Shown one piece after another: positions 24,047 through 33,450 of a stretch of 64,000 nucleotides of DNA. This stretch comes from Rosa chinensis. Lineage: Eukaryota; Streptophyta; Magnoliopsida; Rosales; Rosaceae. The notes under the pieces are model-generated. The model was not told the DNA's origin, ran no database searches, and worked only from the letters and a program-made list of their open reading frames with translations. Numbering within the stretch: position 1 is the stretch's first letter; each line of letters begins with the position of its first letter. Location: contig NC_037093.1 in assembly GCF_002994745.2 (NCBI RefSeq), positions 18,115,555 through 18,179,554 of the forward strand, in the 5' to 3' direction. A program made the position numbers and the translations under genes.

Positions 24047-25742
24047 GACATCTTCATGAGCTTCACTGGACCAACACTAACAATGGTGCAGCACATGAGG
24101 TCTTTCATTACCGCTGAAGTCAATGGCGTCAAGGTCAGCAAGATCATGGTAGATACTGACACAACGGTTAAAGTCAACACTCTGTGAACCATGCACTTGC
24201 TAGGGATCAAGAAAGAAAAGATCCAATCCACATCTCTCACTGTCAAGAACTTTGCTGGATAACCTAGAGTTCGCTTTTCTTACAAATTAAGGTTGGCCTG
24301 AAGGTGTTTATGCTTTCTTTGTCACAGATTGCTACGTAACTTACATCGTGATATTGGGCAGAGATTGGATTCATAGGAGCTATTATGTTCCTTCTACCCT
24401 TCACTAGGAGTTGATACTTTGGAATAGGACAAGGCAGAGGTGATCAATGCGGATCCTCGCCATTTCCCTGTCTCCGCTAATTCTGTAGATGTCGGGTACT
24501 ATTTGGAGCCAATCACTCCATTGTAGGTCAGTGGCATCGACAACAAAGGCTGCCCCACAGGGGTGACGACCTATGACTTGGCACAATGGGGGCTAATGCT
24601 AGCCAAAGAGGACATCAAACGATCAGCCATGCTGTGCCATAACCAAAGGCCAGTTAATGAATTGCTTCCTCCCAGAGGAAGAGTTAGAGGCCTTTCAATC
24701 CTTATATGATAGATTATCTTCATACTTGGTTGAGAGAGAGGCCTATGATTGAGTGGCCATAATAAAGTATATGAACGAAGAGTTCTCTTATCATCAAGAG
24801 GATGAAAAACCAATTCAGTTGGCTCCTGCCTCGTTGGATGATACCCCTCCTAAGGTCAGAGACCCCACAGAGAAAGAAAATTTAGGAATAGAAATTGAGC
24901 CAATGGAAGTGACTGTCATCTCAAATCTAGAGCCTAGCGAGAAATAGAGCCTCATTGACTTGCTGCAAGAGCATAAAGATTATTTCGCCGAGAAATATGA
25001 AGACATGCTAGGCCTATCACCTGATTTGGCATGTCACAAACTACCAACCATGCCTGATATGAGGCCTGTGAAACAAGAACCCGGAGATTGAATTCCGAGA
25101 TCCAGGTTCTGGTCAAAGAAGAAGTTGAGAAGATGCACAAGTCAGGAATCATCAGGGTGGCCAAATATAATAAGTGGCTATCCAACATTTTTCCTGCTCT
25201 CAAGAAGAATGGCAAGATGTAATTCTATGTAGATTACATGGACCTTAACAACGCTACTCCTAAAGACGTTTACCCCATACCTGTATGTAGTAGCCAGTCA
25301 TGAGCTTTTATCCTTCATGGATGGAAGAGCAGGCTATCATCAGATCCCTGTCATAGAGGAGGACATGCATAGGATTGGTTTCTGCTGTCCTGTTTTCGAG
25401 TACGTGGTTATGCCCTTTGGGCTAAAAAAATGTAGGAGCCACGTATCAGCGAGCAATGAACCTGATCTTCCACTACATTCTGGAGAATATTCTAGAGGTT
25501 TACATAGATGATGTGGTCGTCAAATCCAAAAAGTTAGGAGACCATATCATGGACCTGAGAAAGGTCTTTGAACGCATGCCTTTGCATAAATTGCGGATGA
25601 ATTCAGCGAAATGCGTCTTTGGAGTTCAGGCAGGTGACTTCTTGGGCTTTATTTTCCATCAGGGAGGCATTGAGGTGCCTGAAGACAAGGCCAGCGTTGT
25701 CATCAATGCATCACGCCCACGAACAAAGAAGGAGTTGTAGAG
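24047..25742 (+). pseudogene. Ty3 pol: protease and reverse transcriptase
   Basis: Protease region near 24090-24420: VNGVKVSKIMVDTDTTV corresponds to the active-site loop, but the usual acidic-hydroxyl-Gly triplet is altered. RT follows: FMDGRAGYHQIPV near 25317 (motif A with its Asp), PFGLK near 25421, then YIDDVVVKSK near 25500 (motif C with the DD pair) and LGFIFHQGGIEV. A one-base change in an A-run near 25430 shifts the frame, and stops are scattered (25218, 25091 and others). The frame is cut at 25742 by the LTR element with the TAGAG duplication and resumes at 36563. Confidence 0.88.
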
Positions 25743-26584
25743 TGTAACATCCCGACCTCGAATTTATTTGAGAATAATCCAGATTTTGTAAGTGGAAAGG
25801 AAATCTTTGCCCAAAAATACCAACTCGTTCAAGACTCAATTAAATTGAGAAACAACTATACCAGGACCTAGATCTTGATAAGAGGACCAAGTTTCTCACC
25901 TCATGCACAGCCAACTGTTGCCGGACTATGCAGACGAACCGCCGGATTACCCGAATCTTTTGAGCTTCGATTCTCCTTCCTCTCCCATCAATCAAGCAAA
26001 ACAAGACTGGAGGTAGAACCGTAGTAAGGAGAGGAATCGAATATGAGATCGGTGCATCACCACATTGTGACCGGATGGAGGATTTCCAATCGGGTTCCGT
26101 TGCGGGTCTGAGGTCAAAAGCCTTGAAGCTTTTGGAGCTCTTTTCACTTCGCATCGATCTGATCTCCCCTCTATATAGTGCTCCATTAATTGATTTTCAA
26201 TGGCTGTGATCAAGCGGTGGTCAATTTCTATGATCCAGATTACACCATGAAATTTCCCTTTTTATTTTCTTTTTCTTGATTAATTATTCATAATTTCGAA
26301 ACTTTAAAAAAATCATTATAAATAGTGCGGGTGTCTGAAAAACTTCTTGAAAATTCTTACAAACTCATCGCCTCGCGTGTTTTATTACCAAGTCAACAAA
26401 TTGAAGATTTCAGGAGAAATTTAAGAAAATACTCTCGACTGTTATCTGATTATCAAGATCGTAAAATAATCATTTAACAATCTTGACTTAAACTTTCTCT
26501 ATTTATATATCGTAAAAGCTAACAAAATTTCTACCAATTTCCTTGTAATATTTATTTATTTATTTAAATACCTTGGGTATTACA
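25743..26584 (-). repeat. 3' LTR (842 bp) of the pol-less LTR element
   Basis: Full-length copy: starts TGTAACATCC, ends GGGTATTACA. It includes about 200 bp (around 26010-26205) that is missing from the other LTR. Confidence 0.93.
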
Positions 26585-27057
26585 AATCTACCCTATTAAA
26601 AATATTTTGTCCTCGAAATTAAAAATGTGTCGAAGATAATAACCACCAAGTGTCACCTGCTTGTAGAGAATTAATCACATCTTCACATTATTTCTTTAAA
26701 GCCTCTCTTCAATCACCACTATGTTTATATTTATTTTGGTAAACTTCGTCCCTTATAGTCTAGGGATATGGGGCAATAATAGACCTGATTGTGAAAATCT
26801 GCACCTAGATGCAGGAGCTAATAAAAAGCATTGCATCCCTTCCATCCCTTTTTAATGTGATGTATTCCGTTTTAAATGTTGGGGCTCAAGCACATTACCA
26901 CCAAACGGATGTTGCCAGCGTCAAGCTTCACACAAAATAACTAATCCTTATATCCAGTCGGTACATTTTACTCGTTGAATTAATGCAATCAAACTTGAAA
27001 TTTCCAATTTTGCGTATGGACTATTTTGGCCCCACTCAAACAATTTGAACATGGTAA
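26585..27057. other. Interior of the pol-less LTR element, 3' side
   Basis: It begins with AAATCTACCCTATTA and TTTTGTCCTCGAAATT, a stretch common just inside such LTRs, then AT-rich DNA. No ORF is supported. Confidence 0.6.
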
Positions 27058-27412
27058 TTTGTAAACGGGAGAATATCACAAGGGGGGTGAAATTTGCACA
27101 CCCTAATTTGCAAACCACACACCCTTTCATTTTTTTAATAATATTTCATCTCACTCCCTTTTTCACTTCCTAAAATACCCTTGACAGATTTTTTATTTTT
27201 TCTTTTTGGGTCTTCTCTCTCTCTCTGCCCCTCTCCTCCCCCAATTCCACAGTCCCAATCCTCCATGGTCCGAAACAGCTCGGAAAATCAGTGTAACAGA
27301 AAATGGTGAAAATAAACGCTTCAACAAATCGACCACCAAAAATCGTTAAACGACTCTTGAAAACGAGCTCCAAATCTCAAAGAAAACCAGTAGATTGAGC
27401 CGCATTTGCACC

Positions 27413-27553
27413 TCTGACTTCATTCTCGAGGCGATTGAGCTCCACCTTGATCGGATCCGAGCCGTGCAGGAGGTTAATGATCTCGTCGTCGTCCATGCTC
27501 GGCCTCCTGGTTGCTCTCCTCCGCAACGAGCTCTTCCCCTCCTTGAACGATCC
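27413..27553 (-). pseudogene. Captured fragment of a MAP70 (microtubule-associated protein) gene
   Basis: 47 codons on the minus strand read GSFKEGKSSLRRRATRRPSM then LLHGSDPIKVELNRLENEVR. This is the N-terminal region of the plant-specific MAP70 proteins, coiled-coil proteins that bind cortical microtubules. The basic Arg/Ser-rich start and the conserved LLHGSDP-KVELNRLENEVR block before the coiled coil are both visible. An in-frame TGA lies directly before it and the homology ends after EVR, so only part of the first exon was captured. Confidence 0.85.
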
Positions 27554-27924
27554 TCACACTACATCTCTAAATTCGAACACCCCACTTATCCAAGAACAAC
27601 CAGAAACCAACATCACCATTTACACACAGTAAAACTTCACCAACGATGCATTCCCAAGCTCAAATTTTGACAATCAACACTCACATTTTCCAATAAATTG
27701 TCATGCAACCCTATAAACATTGCATTCCCCTACAATCAAGATCCCTCGAAAACTAGCTCGAAATATGGAAACCAATCAAGAATTGCTTCATTAAATTGAA
27801 ACACCTCACTTATCCAAGAAACACCCGAAACCAACATTACCATTTACAGAGACTAAAAAATTCACTAAGTTCAACAGAATCCCATTACCAAGCTTAAATT
27901 TTGAGACTGAAAACCCAGCAAAAG

Positions 27925-28083
27925 CCGTCTCTGCTGCGGCATGTCGCAAATCCCCAACAACGACAACAAGCTCGCCCTTCTGATCCTAACCGGCTGACCC
28001 TTCCTCAGCCCATCCAGCGCGAAATTGAGCTCGTCCACATGCTCCATCATCTCCCCGAACTCCTGCGCCTCCATCAACGTCGC
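27925..28083 (-). pseudogene. Captured fragment of a WAPL (wings apart-like, cohesin release) gene
   Basis: About 53 codons on the minus strand read TATLMEAQEFGEMMEHVDEL then NFALDGLRKGQPVRIRRASL and LSLLGICDMPQQRRLL. This is the start of the conserved WAPL domain of plant wings apart-like proteins, which remove cohesin from chromosomes. The fragment is the C-terminal part of a 187-codon minus-strand ORF (27871-28434); the first 117 codons of that ORF are not WAPL. The rest of the WAPL gene is absent. A chimeric protein is possible in principle. Confidence 0.85.
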
Positions 28084-28105
28084 CGTCGCCAGCACCGCCG
28101 CCACC

Positions 28106-28456
28106 TTCTTCGACAGCCTCCTCAAAAAGTCACCGTTTCGCGAATTGGGCCTTTTCAATTGGGGAGGAAAGGGCTCCGAAAAATCGAATTGCGACGACGA
28201 GAAGTTGAAATTGCATTGGGGGGTATCTTTGGTTGTACCCCGGCGGCAGTCCGTTGCTGCGCCTGAAGTCACCGTGTTGGAGCTCGAGCGCCACTGGGAG
28301 ACGGTCGAGAAGCCTCCCACTTTGTTCTCCGTCAGCGCTGATGAGCAAGTTAAGATCTTGGCAGATCGGTTCCAAAGGCCGAGAGGGTTTGACTTGAGGA
28401 CCGAGAGGGATAGGCTGGAGCTGTTTCGGACCACGGAGGACCTGCCGTCGGCGAGG
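28106..28456 (+). other. Unidentified coding-like segment captured in Pack-MULE-2
   Basis: On the plus strand a frame of about 117 codons reads like an ordinary protein (segments FFDSLLKKSPFRELGLFNWG, HWETVEKPPTLFSVSADEQV, RPRGFDLRTERDRLELFRTT). It begins close to the junction with the WAPL piece and ends at a possible exon boundary near 28456. I cannot name the family. It may be a third captured gene in opposite orientation to MAP70 and WAPL. Codon use is GC-rich, unlike the AT-rich neighbourhood. Confidence 0.45.
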
Positions 28457-28608
28457 AATTGGGGCTGAGGAATTGGGGGAGGAGGGGGGCAGAGAGAGAT
28501 GCCGGATTTGCTTTTGAGGCGGAGGCGGAGGGTGGCGAGGACTTTCTGGGGAACGCTGTGGATGAAGAGAAAGGTGACGATGAGGAGGACGTGGTTTTGG
28601 AGAGAGAG

Positions 28609-28660
28609 AGGGGGGGGGGGGGGGGAGAGAGAGAGGGGGGGGGGGGGGAGAGAGAGAGAA
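28609..28660. repeat. Poly-G / GA low-complexity tract
   Basis: Two long G runs separated by GAGAGAG. Possibly affected by sequencing slippage. Confidence 0.8.
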
Positions 28661-29404
28661 TCTTTCGAGGGTATTTTTTAGGAAGTGCAAAAGAGAGTGA
28701 GATGAAATATTATTAAACAAATGAAAGGGTGTGTGGTTTGTAAATTAGGGTGTGCAAATTTCACCCCCCTATCACAAATGATCACTGAACTTTAATCTGT
28801 TCGACATTTTGGTCACTGACATTTCAAATATATCACTTTAGTCACTCATTTTTTATATCATCTTACACATTAATCACCACCGTTAAATATTGTAAATATT
28901 CTGTTACAATATTGTAAATAATGCATATTGTGAGGATATTTTCGTCTAAATTGAAATTTTTCTTAGAAATCATATTAAACTATTGAATGGATGAGGAGAA
29001 CTATCAGATCTGAGATAGTGAGTTCCATCTCCATTCATCGTCTTTGTTGAGAATCCTTGACTGATGACAAGAGGTGCGGTGATAAGTAATTCGTTGATTA
29101 CGGAAAGCTCCCGCAGTTCGATGTGTAAGGAATGAGTGAATGACTTGGGTTGCGGGAGGTTGATAGCGATTCGAAGCGGCTTCGGTAAAATATTTGATGG
29201 GAAGTTGACTGTGTCTGCTGGGATTCAAGAAAGCAGTATTGATTTTAAGGGTTGCCTTTCGACTTAGACTCTACAAGCTTTGGCGGAGGATGCAGAATTC
29301 ACAAATATATATTGACAAGAAGAAGAACATGATTTTCATGTTATTAAGACTGGGTTGTACGTGTTTATATTGTTCAAGGCTTTGATGGGTTGTGCAGGTT
29401 CACT

Positions 29405-29678
29405 TGAATTCATGACTGAAAATGGTTACTCAAAATCCATATCATTGCCCATTCGGTCCAGCGTGTGGTTATGACTCCACATCCTCATGTACTGACAATC
29501 TCTTTAGCAAATTGACTTTATCTTGTAATCCTTCCACTACCCTTTCATTATCTTGCTCATCAATTTCATGGGAATAGAAAGATGAGCCCCTGATGTCACC
29601 CTCCTCAATGCCATCAGAAAGAACGACATCATTGTTGCAGTAGTCCCTTCGCGCGTTCAGTGAACGATAACAACCCAA
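29405..29678 (-). pseudogene. Captured fragment of a Bet1-like SNARE gene
   Basis: The minus strand reads LNARRDYCNNDVVLSDGIEE then GDIRGSSFYSHEIDEQDNER and VVEGLQDKVNLLKRLSVHED. This is the N-terminus of plant Bet1/BS14-type Qc-SNAREs, which act in ER-Golgi vesicle fusion. After a frame change near 29470 it continues HNHTLDRMGNDMD, the next SNARE-helix part. A few residues are missing between LS and VHED, and the C-terminal membrane anchor is not found. It lies inside MULE-1 outside the younger insertions, so MULE-1 itself captured it. Confidence 0.85.
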
Positions 29679-29888
29679 TCCATTCGCTGCTGCTTTGATC
29701 TTTGAATTTGAGTTACGTTTGGAGGGAAGAAGAAGACGAAGAAGAAAGAAGCCTCGGGATTTTGCTGTTGAGGAACAAATCAGAAAATTTGTTAAAAGAG
29801 AAAAAAGAAAGGAAGATGTAAATGAACAGTTTTCTGTAGGTGATTTAACCGAAATACCCCCAATACTAATGGTGTGTAATAAAATATT

Positions 29889-30970
29889 AGATTAATTTCA
29901 GTTTACCCCCCTGTCACCTCTGAGGTTTGGGAGTGTCATTATTTCACCCCTTCTACATTCAATTTTGAATTTTTACCTCCTAAACTTTCCAATTTCAATC
30001 AACCGTGTCCAATTTCTACTATTCCATCCAAAGTAGACGTTAAGTTTGACCCTTGAGGGCTAAAATGGTCATTTAACATAAAAAAAATAATAATAAAATT
30101 TCTGTATTTTAATTTTTTTTTCTTTTCTATTTCTTCCTCTTTTTTTTTTAATCTTCAACCTATACACCACAAGTTATAATAGGTTTATAAAAACAAAAAA
30201 ATACTCTAGGTGGTTGAAAGCTGCTTGCTCGTCTACGATATTTGTGATATATCTCCGATAAAGTGAAGAATTTAGGATATATCCTCAATAAAGTAAAGAA
30301 ATATATGTAAAAAATAATTTTGCACTTTATTTGTAAATAAATATCTGTAAAAAATGATTTTACACAGATATTTCTTCACTTTATTGGGGATATACAGATA
30401 TTTACAGATAAAGTGTAAAATCATTTTTTTCAGATATTTCTTCACTTTATTGGGGATATATCCTAAAATTCTTCAATTTATTGAAAATATATCACAAATA
30501 TCGTAGACCAAAAATGATTTTACACAGATATTTCTTCACTTTATTGGGGATATACAGATATTTATTTACAGATAAAGTGTAAAATTATTTTTTACAAATA
30601 TTTCTTCACTTTATCAGAAATATATCACAAATATTGTAGACCAGCGAGCTACTTTTAACCACCTAGAGTATTTTTTTTGTTTTTATAAACCTATTATAAC
30701 TTATGGTGTATAAGTTGAAGATAAAAAAAAAAAATTTTAAAAATAATAAAAAACTAAAAACAGAAATTTTTTATTTTATTTTTTTTTATATTGAAATGAC
30801 CATTTTAGACCTCAAGGGTCAAACTTAACGTCCAATTTGGATGGAATAGTAGAAATTGGATACGGCTGATTGAAATTGGAAAGTTTAGGGAATAAAAATT
30901 CAAAATTGAAAGTAGAGGGGGTGAAATGATGACACCCCCAAACCTCAGGGGGGTAAACTGAAATTAATCC
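29889..30970. mobile_element. Foldback MULE-like element (MULE-3)
   Basis: Long inverted termini (beginning AGATTAATTTCAGTTTACCC) of about 200 bp, with the exact 9-bp duplication TAAAATATT at 29880-29888 and 30971-30979. The interior (30190-30660) is itself mostly inverted, with repeated ATTTCTTCACTTTATTGGGG blocks, so a transcript would fold into a long hairpin. No coding frame. Confidence 0.92.
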
Positions 30971-31646
30971 TAAAATATTTAATGGCAATGACTAGAGGTG
31001 GCAAACGGACCACTAGGCACGAGCACGGCACGGACCCGGCAAGCTTAAAAGCGACCCGGCACGGCCCAAGCCTGTTAGTAGCCCGGCACGACCCGAGCAC
31101 GTTAGAATAACGGGTCGGGCTGGGCCTAAGAATATTGGTCCGGCCCGGCCCGAGCCCGTAATGGGCCGAGCACGACATATTATGGGTCGGCCCGTTACAA
31201 ATACAAAATTTTATTTTGTTTTTAAAAATATTTAAAAACTACAATGATGAGATTTGAATATGAGACATTTTTATTTAAATTCTCATGACAATTCCACCAA
31301 TGCTTTATTTTATATTGCCAAAATAATAAAACAAAACATTATATCCTTGTTTTGACATAAACATTTTTTCTAAATATTAAATATATGTTTATTAATAAAG
31401 ACTAATCTCATAGTAATACAACTATAGAATGAAGGAAAGAATAATAGATACTAAATCTTCATTATATTAATAAAAATTAATCTCACAGTAATATACTAAA
31501 AAAAATATATTTTGAGTTTTTTCTTTCTTTCTTTCTTTCTTATAGTGAAATATAAAAAATTATTAGAAATCTAATCTTAAAAAGCTAAGATTAAGAAAAA
31601 CATTGTAGAACTTAATTTATTTCAATTTTCTAAATAGTTAAATAAA

Positions 31647-33061
31647 TGATTAAATATTGTTTAGTCCTTGAGCTTTTGACCAAAAAACACTTCAGTCCCT
31701 GGCCTTCTAATTTCACACGTTTAGTCCTTGTACTTCAAAATTTCGGACCAATAGGTCCTTTCCGTTAGTCTCCGTTTAAAAACTCCGTTAATAGCTGACG
31801 TGGCAATCCCTTTCCTGCTAAAATGTCTATTCTACCCTCATTTCATTTTTTATTTATTATTTATTTATTTTGTTTTTATTTATTTTCTGTTTATCTCTTC
31901 TTCTTCCCCATCTCTCTCCTCCTTCTGCTTATCCCTCCTCTCTCCTTATGTTTATCTCCCTCCTCTCAAATGATCATCCCCAAACTCTATTTACTGCTGC
32001 TTCTTTGATTTCGCCGCCATGAGGTTGCCTCCGCCTCTACACTACTCGTTCTCTGACTTCACCATTTGCTACTCGTTCTCCGATCCCCTAGCCCGACTCA
32101 TCCGCCGCCATAAGGCCGCCTATGAAAGTAGCCGGAACATCCCCCTTCAACTTGGAGCCATCACCGGCCCAAACAAACACCAATTTCAATATATCCTCAT
32201 CCCTATGAATCTACACAATCACAATTTCATAATCCCAATTTTAAAATCAGTTTAGAACAGAAAAATAAGCACCACGGCCACGGTGGTTTGAGGATCTCAT
32301 CCACGGCCAACAAATACTCCGTCGACTCGTTCGGCGACTCTTCGCAAGGTACGACACTCCTCATCGCGTCGTGATTAGCCTCCAACCGGAAAATCACCTT
32401 CTCCTCCTCATCGAATCAGTCATCCTCCACCTTCGATTCGTCGTTGATCATATTGGTCAAATTCGACAGCCGGTTATCAAAGCTGGAGAAGATCAACAAC
32501 ATATCCTCCCTCACCTCCTTCTGCGTGTTGCCCAGGCTCTTCATTATATGTTGCGCCGCCGCGAGCACCCGATCCTTTTCTCCTCCACCGCACGCAGAGG
32601 CCGCTATGCTCGTCATCGCCGTCGTCAAGAAAGGCTCTGATAAGGTTTGGGAGAGAGAAAATAGAGATCAGACAAGTAGAGAAGGATTGGAGATACAGGT
32701 GTGAGGCGGAACGAGGCTTTCGATCTGGGCGTAGAGGACAACAAGATAAAGGAGAAGAAGAGGGCACGACATTGAGTCGGTGGAGGAGAGAGAGAGGACG
32801 AAGAAGAAAAGATAAATAGAGAAAAAAAAAAATATATATATATATATAAATTTAAAAAAAAATGAAATGAGGGTAGAATAGACATTTTAGCAGGAAAGGG
32901 ATTGACACGTCAGCTATTAACGGAGTTTTTAAACGGAAACTAACGGAAAGGACCTATTGGTCCGAAATTTTGAAGTACAAGGACTAAACGTGTGAAATTA
33001 GAAGGCCAGGGACTGAAGTGTTTTTTGATAAAAAACTCAAGGACTAAATAGTATTTAATCC
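31647..33061. mobile_element. Pack-MULE-4 with an EXO70 fragment
   Basis: Inverted termini of about 210 bp (with TTTAGTCCTTGAG near the ends, continuing through GACGTGGCAA-like sequence) and the 9-bp duplication TTAAATAAA at 31638-31646 and 33062-33070. The interior carries gene-derived sequence on the minus strand (32283-32640) and CT/GA-rich leader-like DNA (31860-32010, 32760-32830). No transposase. Confidence 0.9.
32283..32640 (-). pseudogene. Captured fragment of an EXO70 (exocyst subunit) gene
   Basis: The minus strand reads [20 protein letters not shown] then [20 protein letters not shown], an in-frame TGA at 32413-32415, then FDEEEKVIFRLEANHDAMRS and PNESTEYLLAVDEILK. This is the N-terminal region of plant EXO70 proteins, which tether secretory vesicles at the plasma membrane. 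The TGA stands where the family usually has Arg, consistent with CGA-to-TGA. Only the first roughly 110 codons are present. EXO70 genes are often intronless, so the source copy may have been so too. Confidence 0.85.
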
Positions 33062-33450
33062 TTAAATAAAATTAATTTTTATTTGTTCAAATTAAGATTT
33101 TAAAATCGTGCTTTATAGTAGGTAGGCACTAACACGGCCCGTTATTGACCCGACACGAGCATGGCTCAGCATGATATGGGCTCGGGCTATGGGCCGGGCC
33201 GGGCTTAATGTTTAAGTAAATGGGCCGGCATGAGCCCGACACGATAATAAATGAGCCGGTCCAAGCACGGCACGAAGCACGACTAGGCCCGCTTAAAATG
33301 GGTCGGGCCGCCCGGCCCGTTTGCCACCTCTAGCAATGACTAAAGTGAATGATGGAGTTAAACTTGAGTGACTAAAGTGATATATTTGAAAAGTCAGTGA
33401 CCAAAGTGTCGAACACGTTAAAGTTCAGTGATCATTTGTGATATTCTCCC

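Larger units (their letters stand above)
27082..28769. mobile_element. Pack-MULE-2 with MAP70 and WAPL fragments
   Basis: Inverted termini of about 105 bp begin GGGGGGTGAAATTTGCACAC, with the 8-bp duplication TATCACAA at 27074-27081 and 28770-28777. TIR length and duplication size fit Mutator-like elements. The interior is GC-richer than its surroundings and has no transposase. It holds pieces of at least two host genes on the minus strand (27413-27553 and 27925-28083) and a third coding-like segment on + (28106-28456). It was inserted into the left TIR of MULE-1. Confidence 0.9.
30993..33332. mobile_element. Non-autonomous hAT element with GC-rich subterminal regions
   Basis: Ends TAGAGGTGGCAAACGG / inverse, with the exact 8-bp duplication GCAATGAC at 30985-30992 and 33333-33340. 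Both subterminal regions are dense in CGGCCCG/GGCACG motifs, typical of this hAT type. No transposase. It holds MULE-4 at 31647-33061. Confidence 0.93.
27067..33450. mobile_element. Mutator-like element (MULE-1) carrying a Bet1-like gene fragment
   Basis: Terminal inverted repeats of about 90 bp begin GGGAGAATATCACAAATGAT; the left one is split by Pack-MULE-2 after its first 15 bases and resumes at 28778. The right one ends at 33450. Flanks are TTTGTAAAC on the left and TTTGTACGTAAAC on the right, readable as a 9-bp duplication with a 4-bp insertion. No transposase is present. It carries three direct nested insertions (27082-28769, 29889-30970, 30993-33332) and a captured SNARE gene fragment (29405-29678). 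Confidence 0.82.

Noticed and set aside
32019..32255. Plus-strand ORF in Pack-MULE-4
   Set aside because: No similarity seen; the recognisable gene content of this element (EXO70) is on the minus strand.
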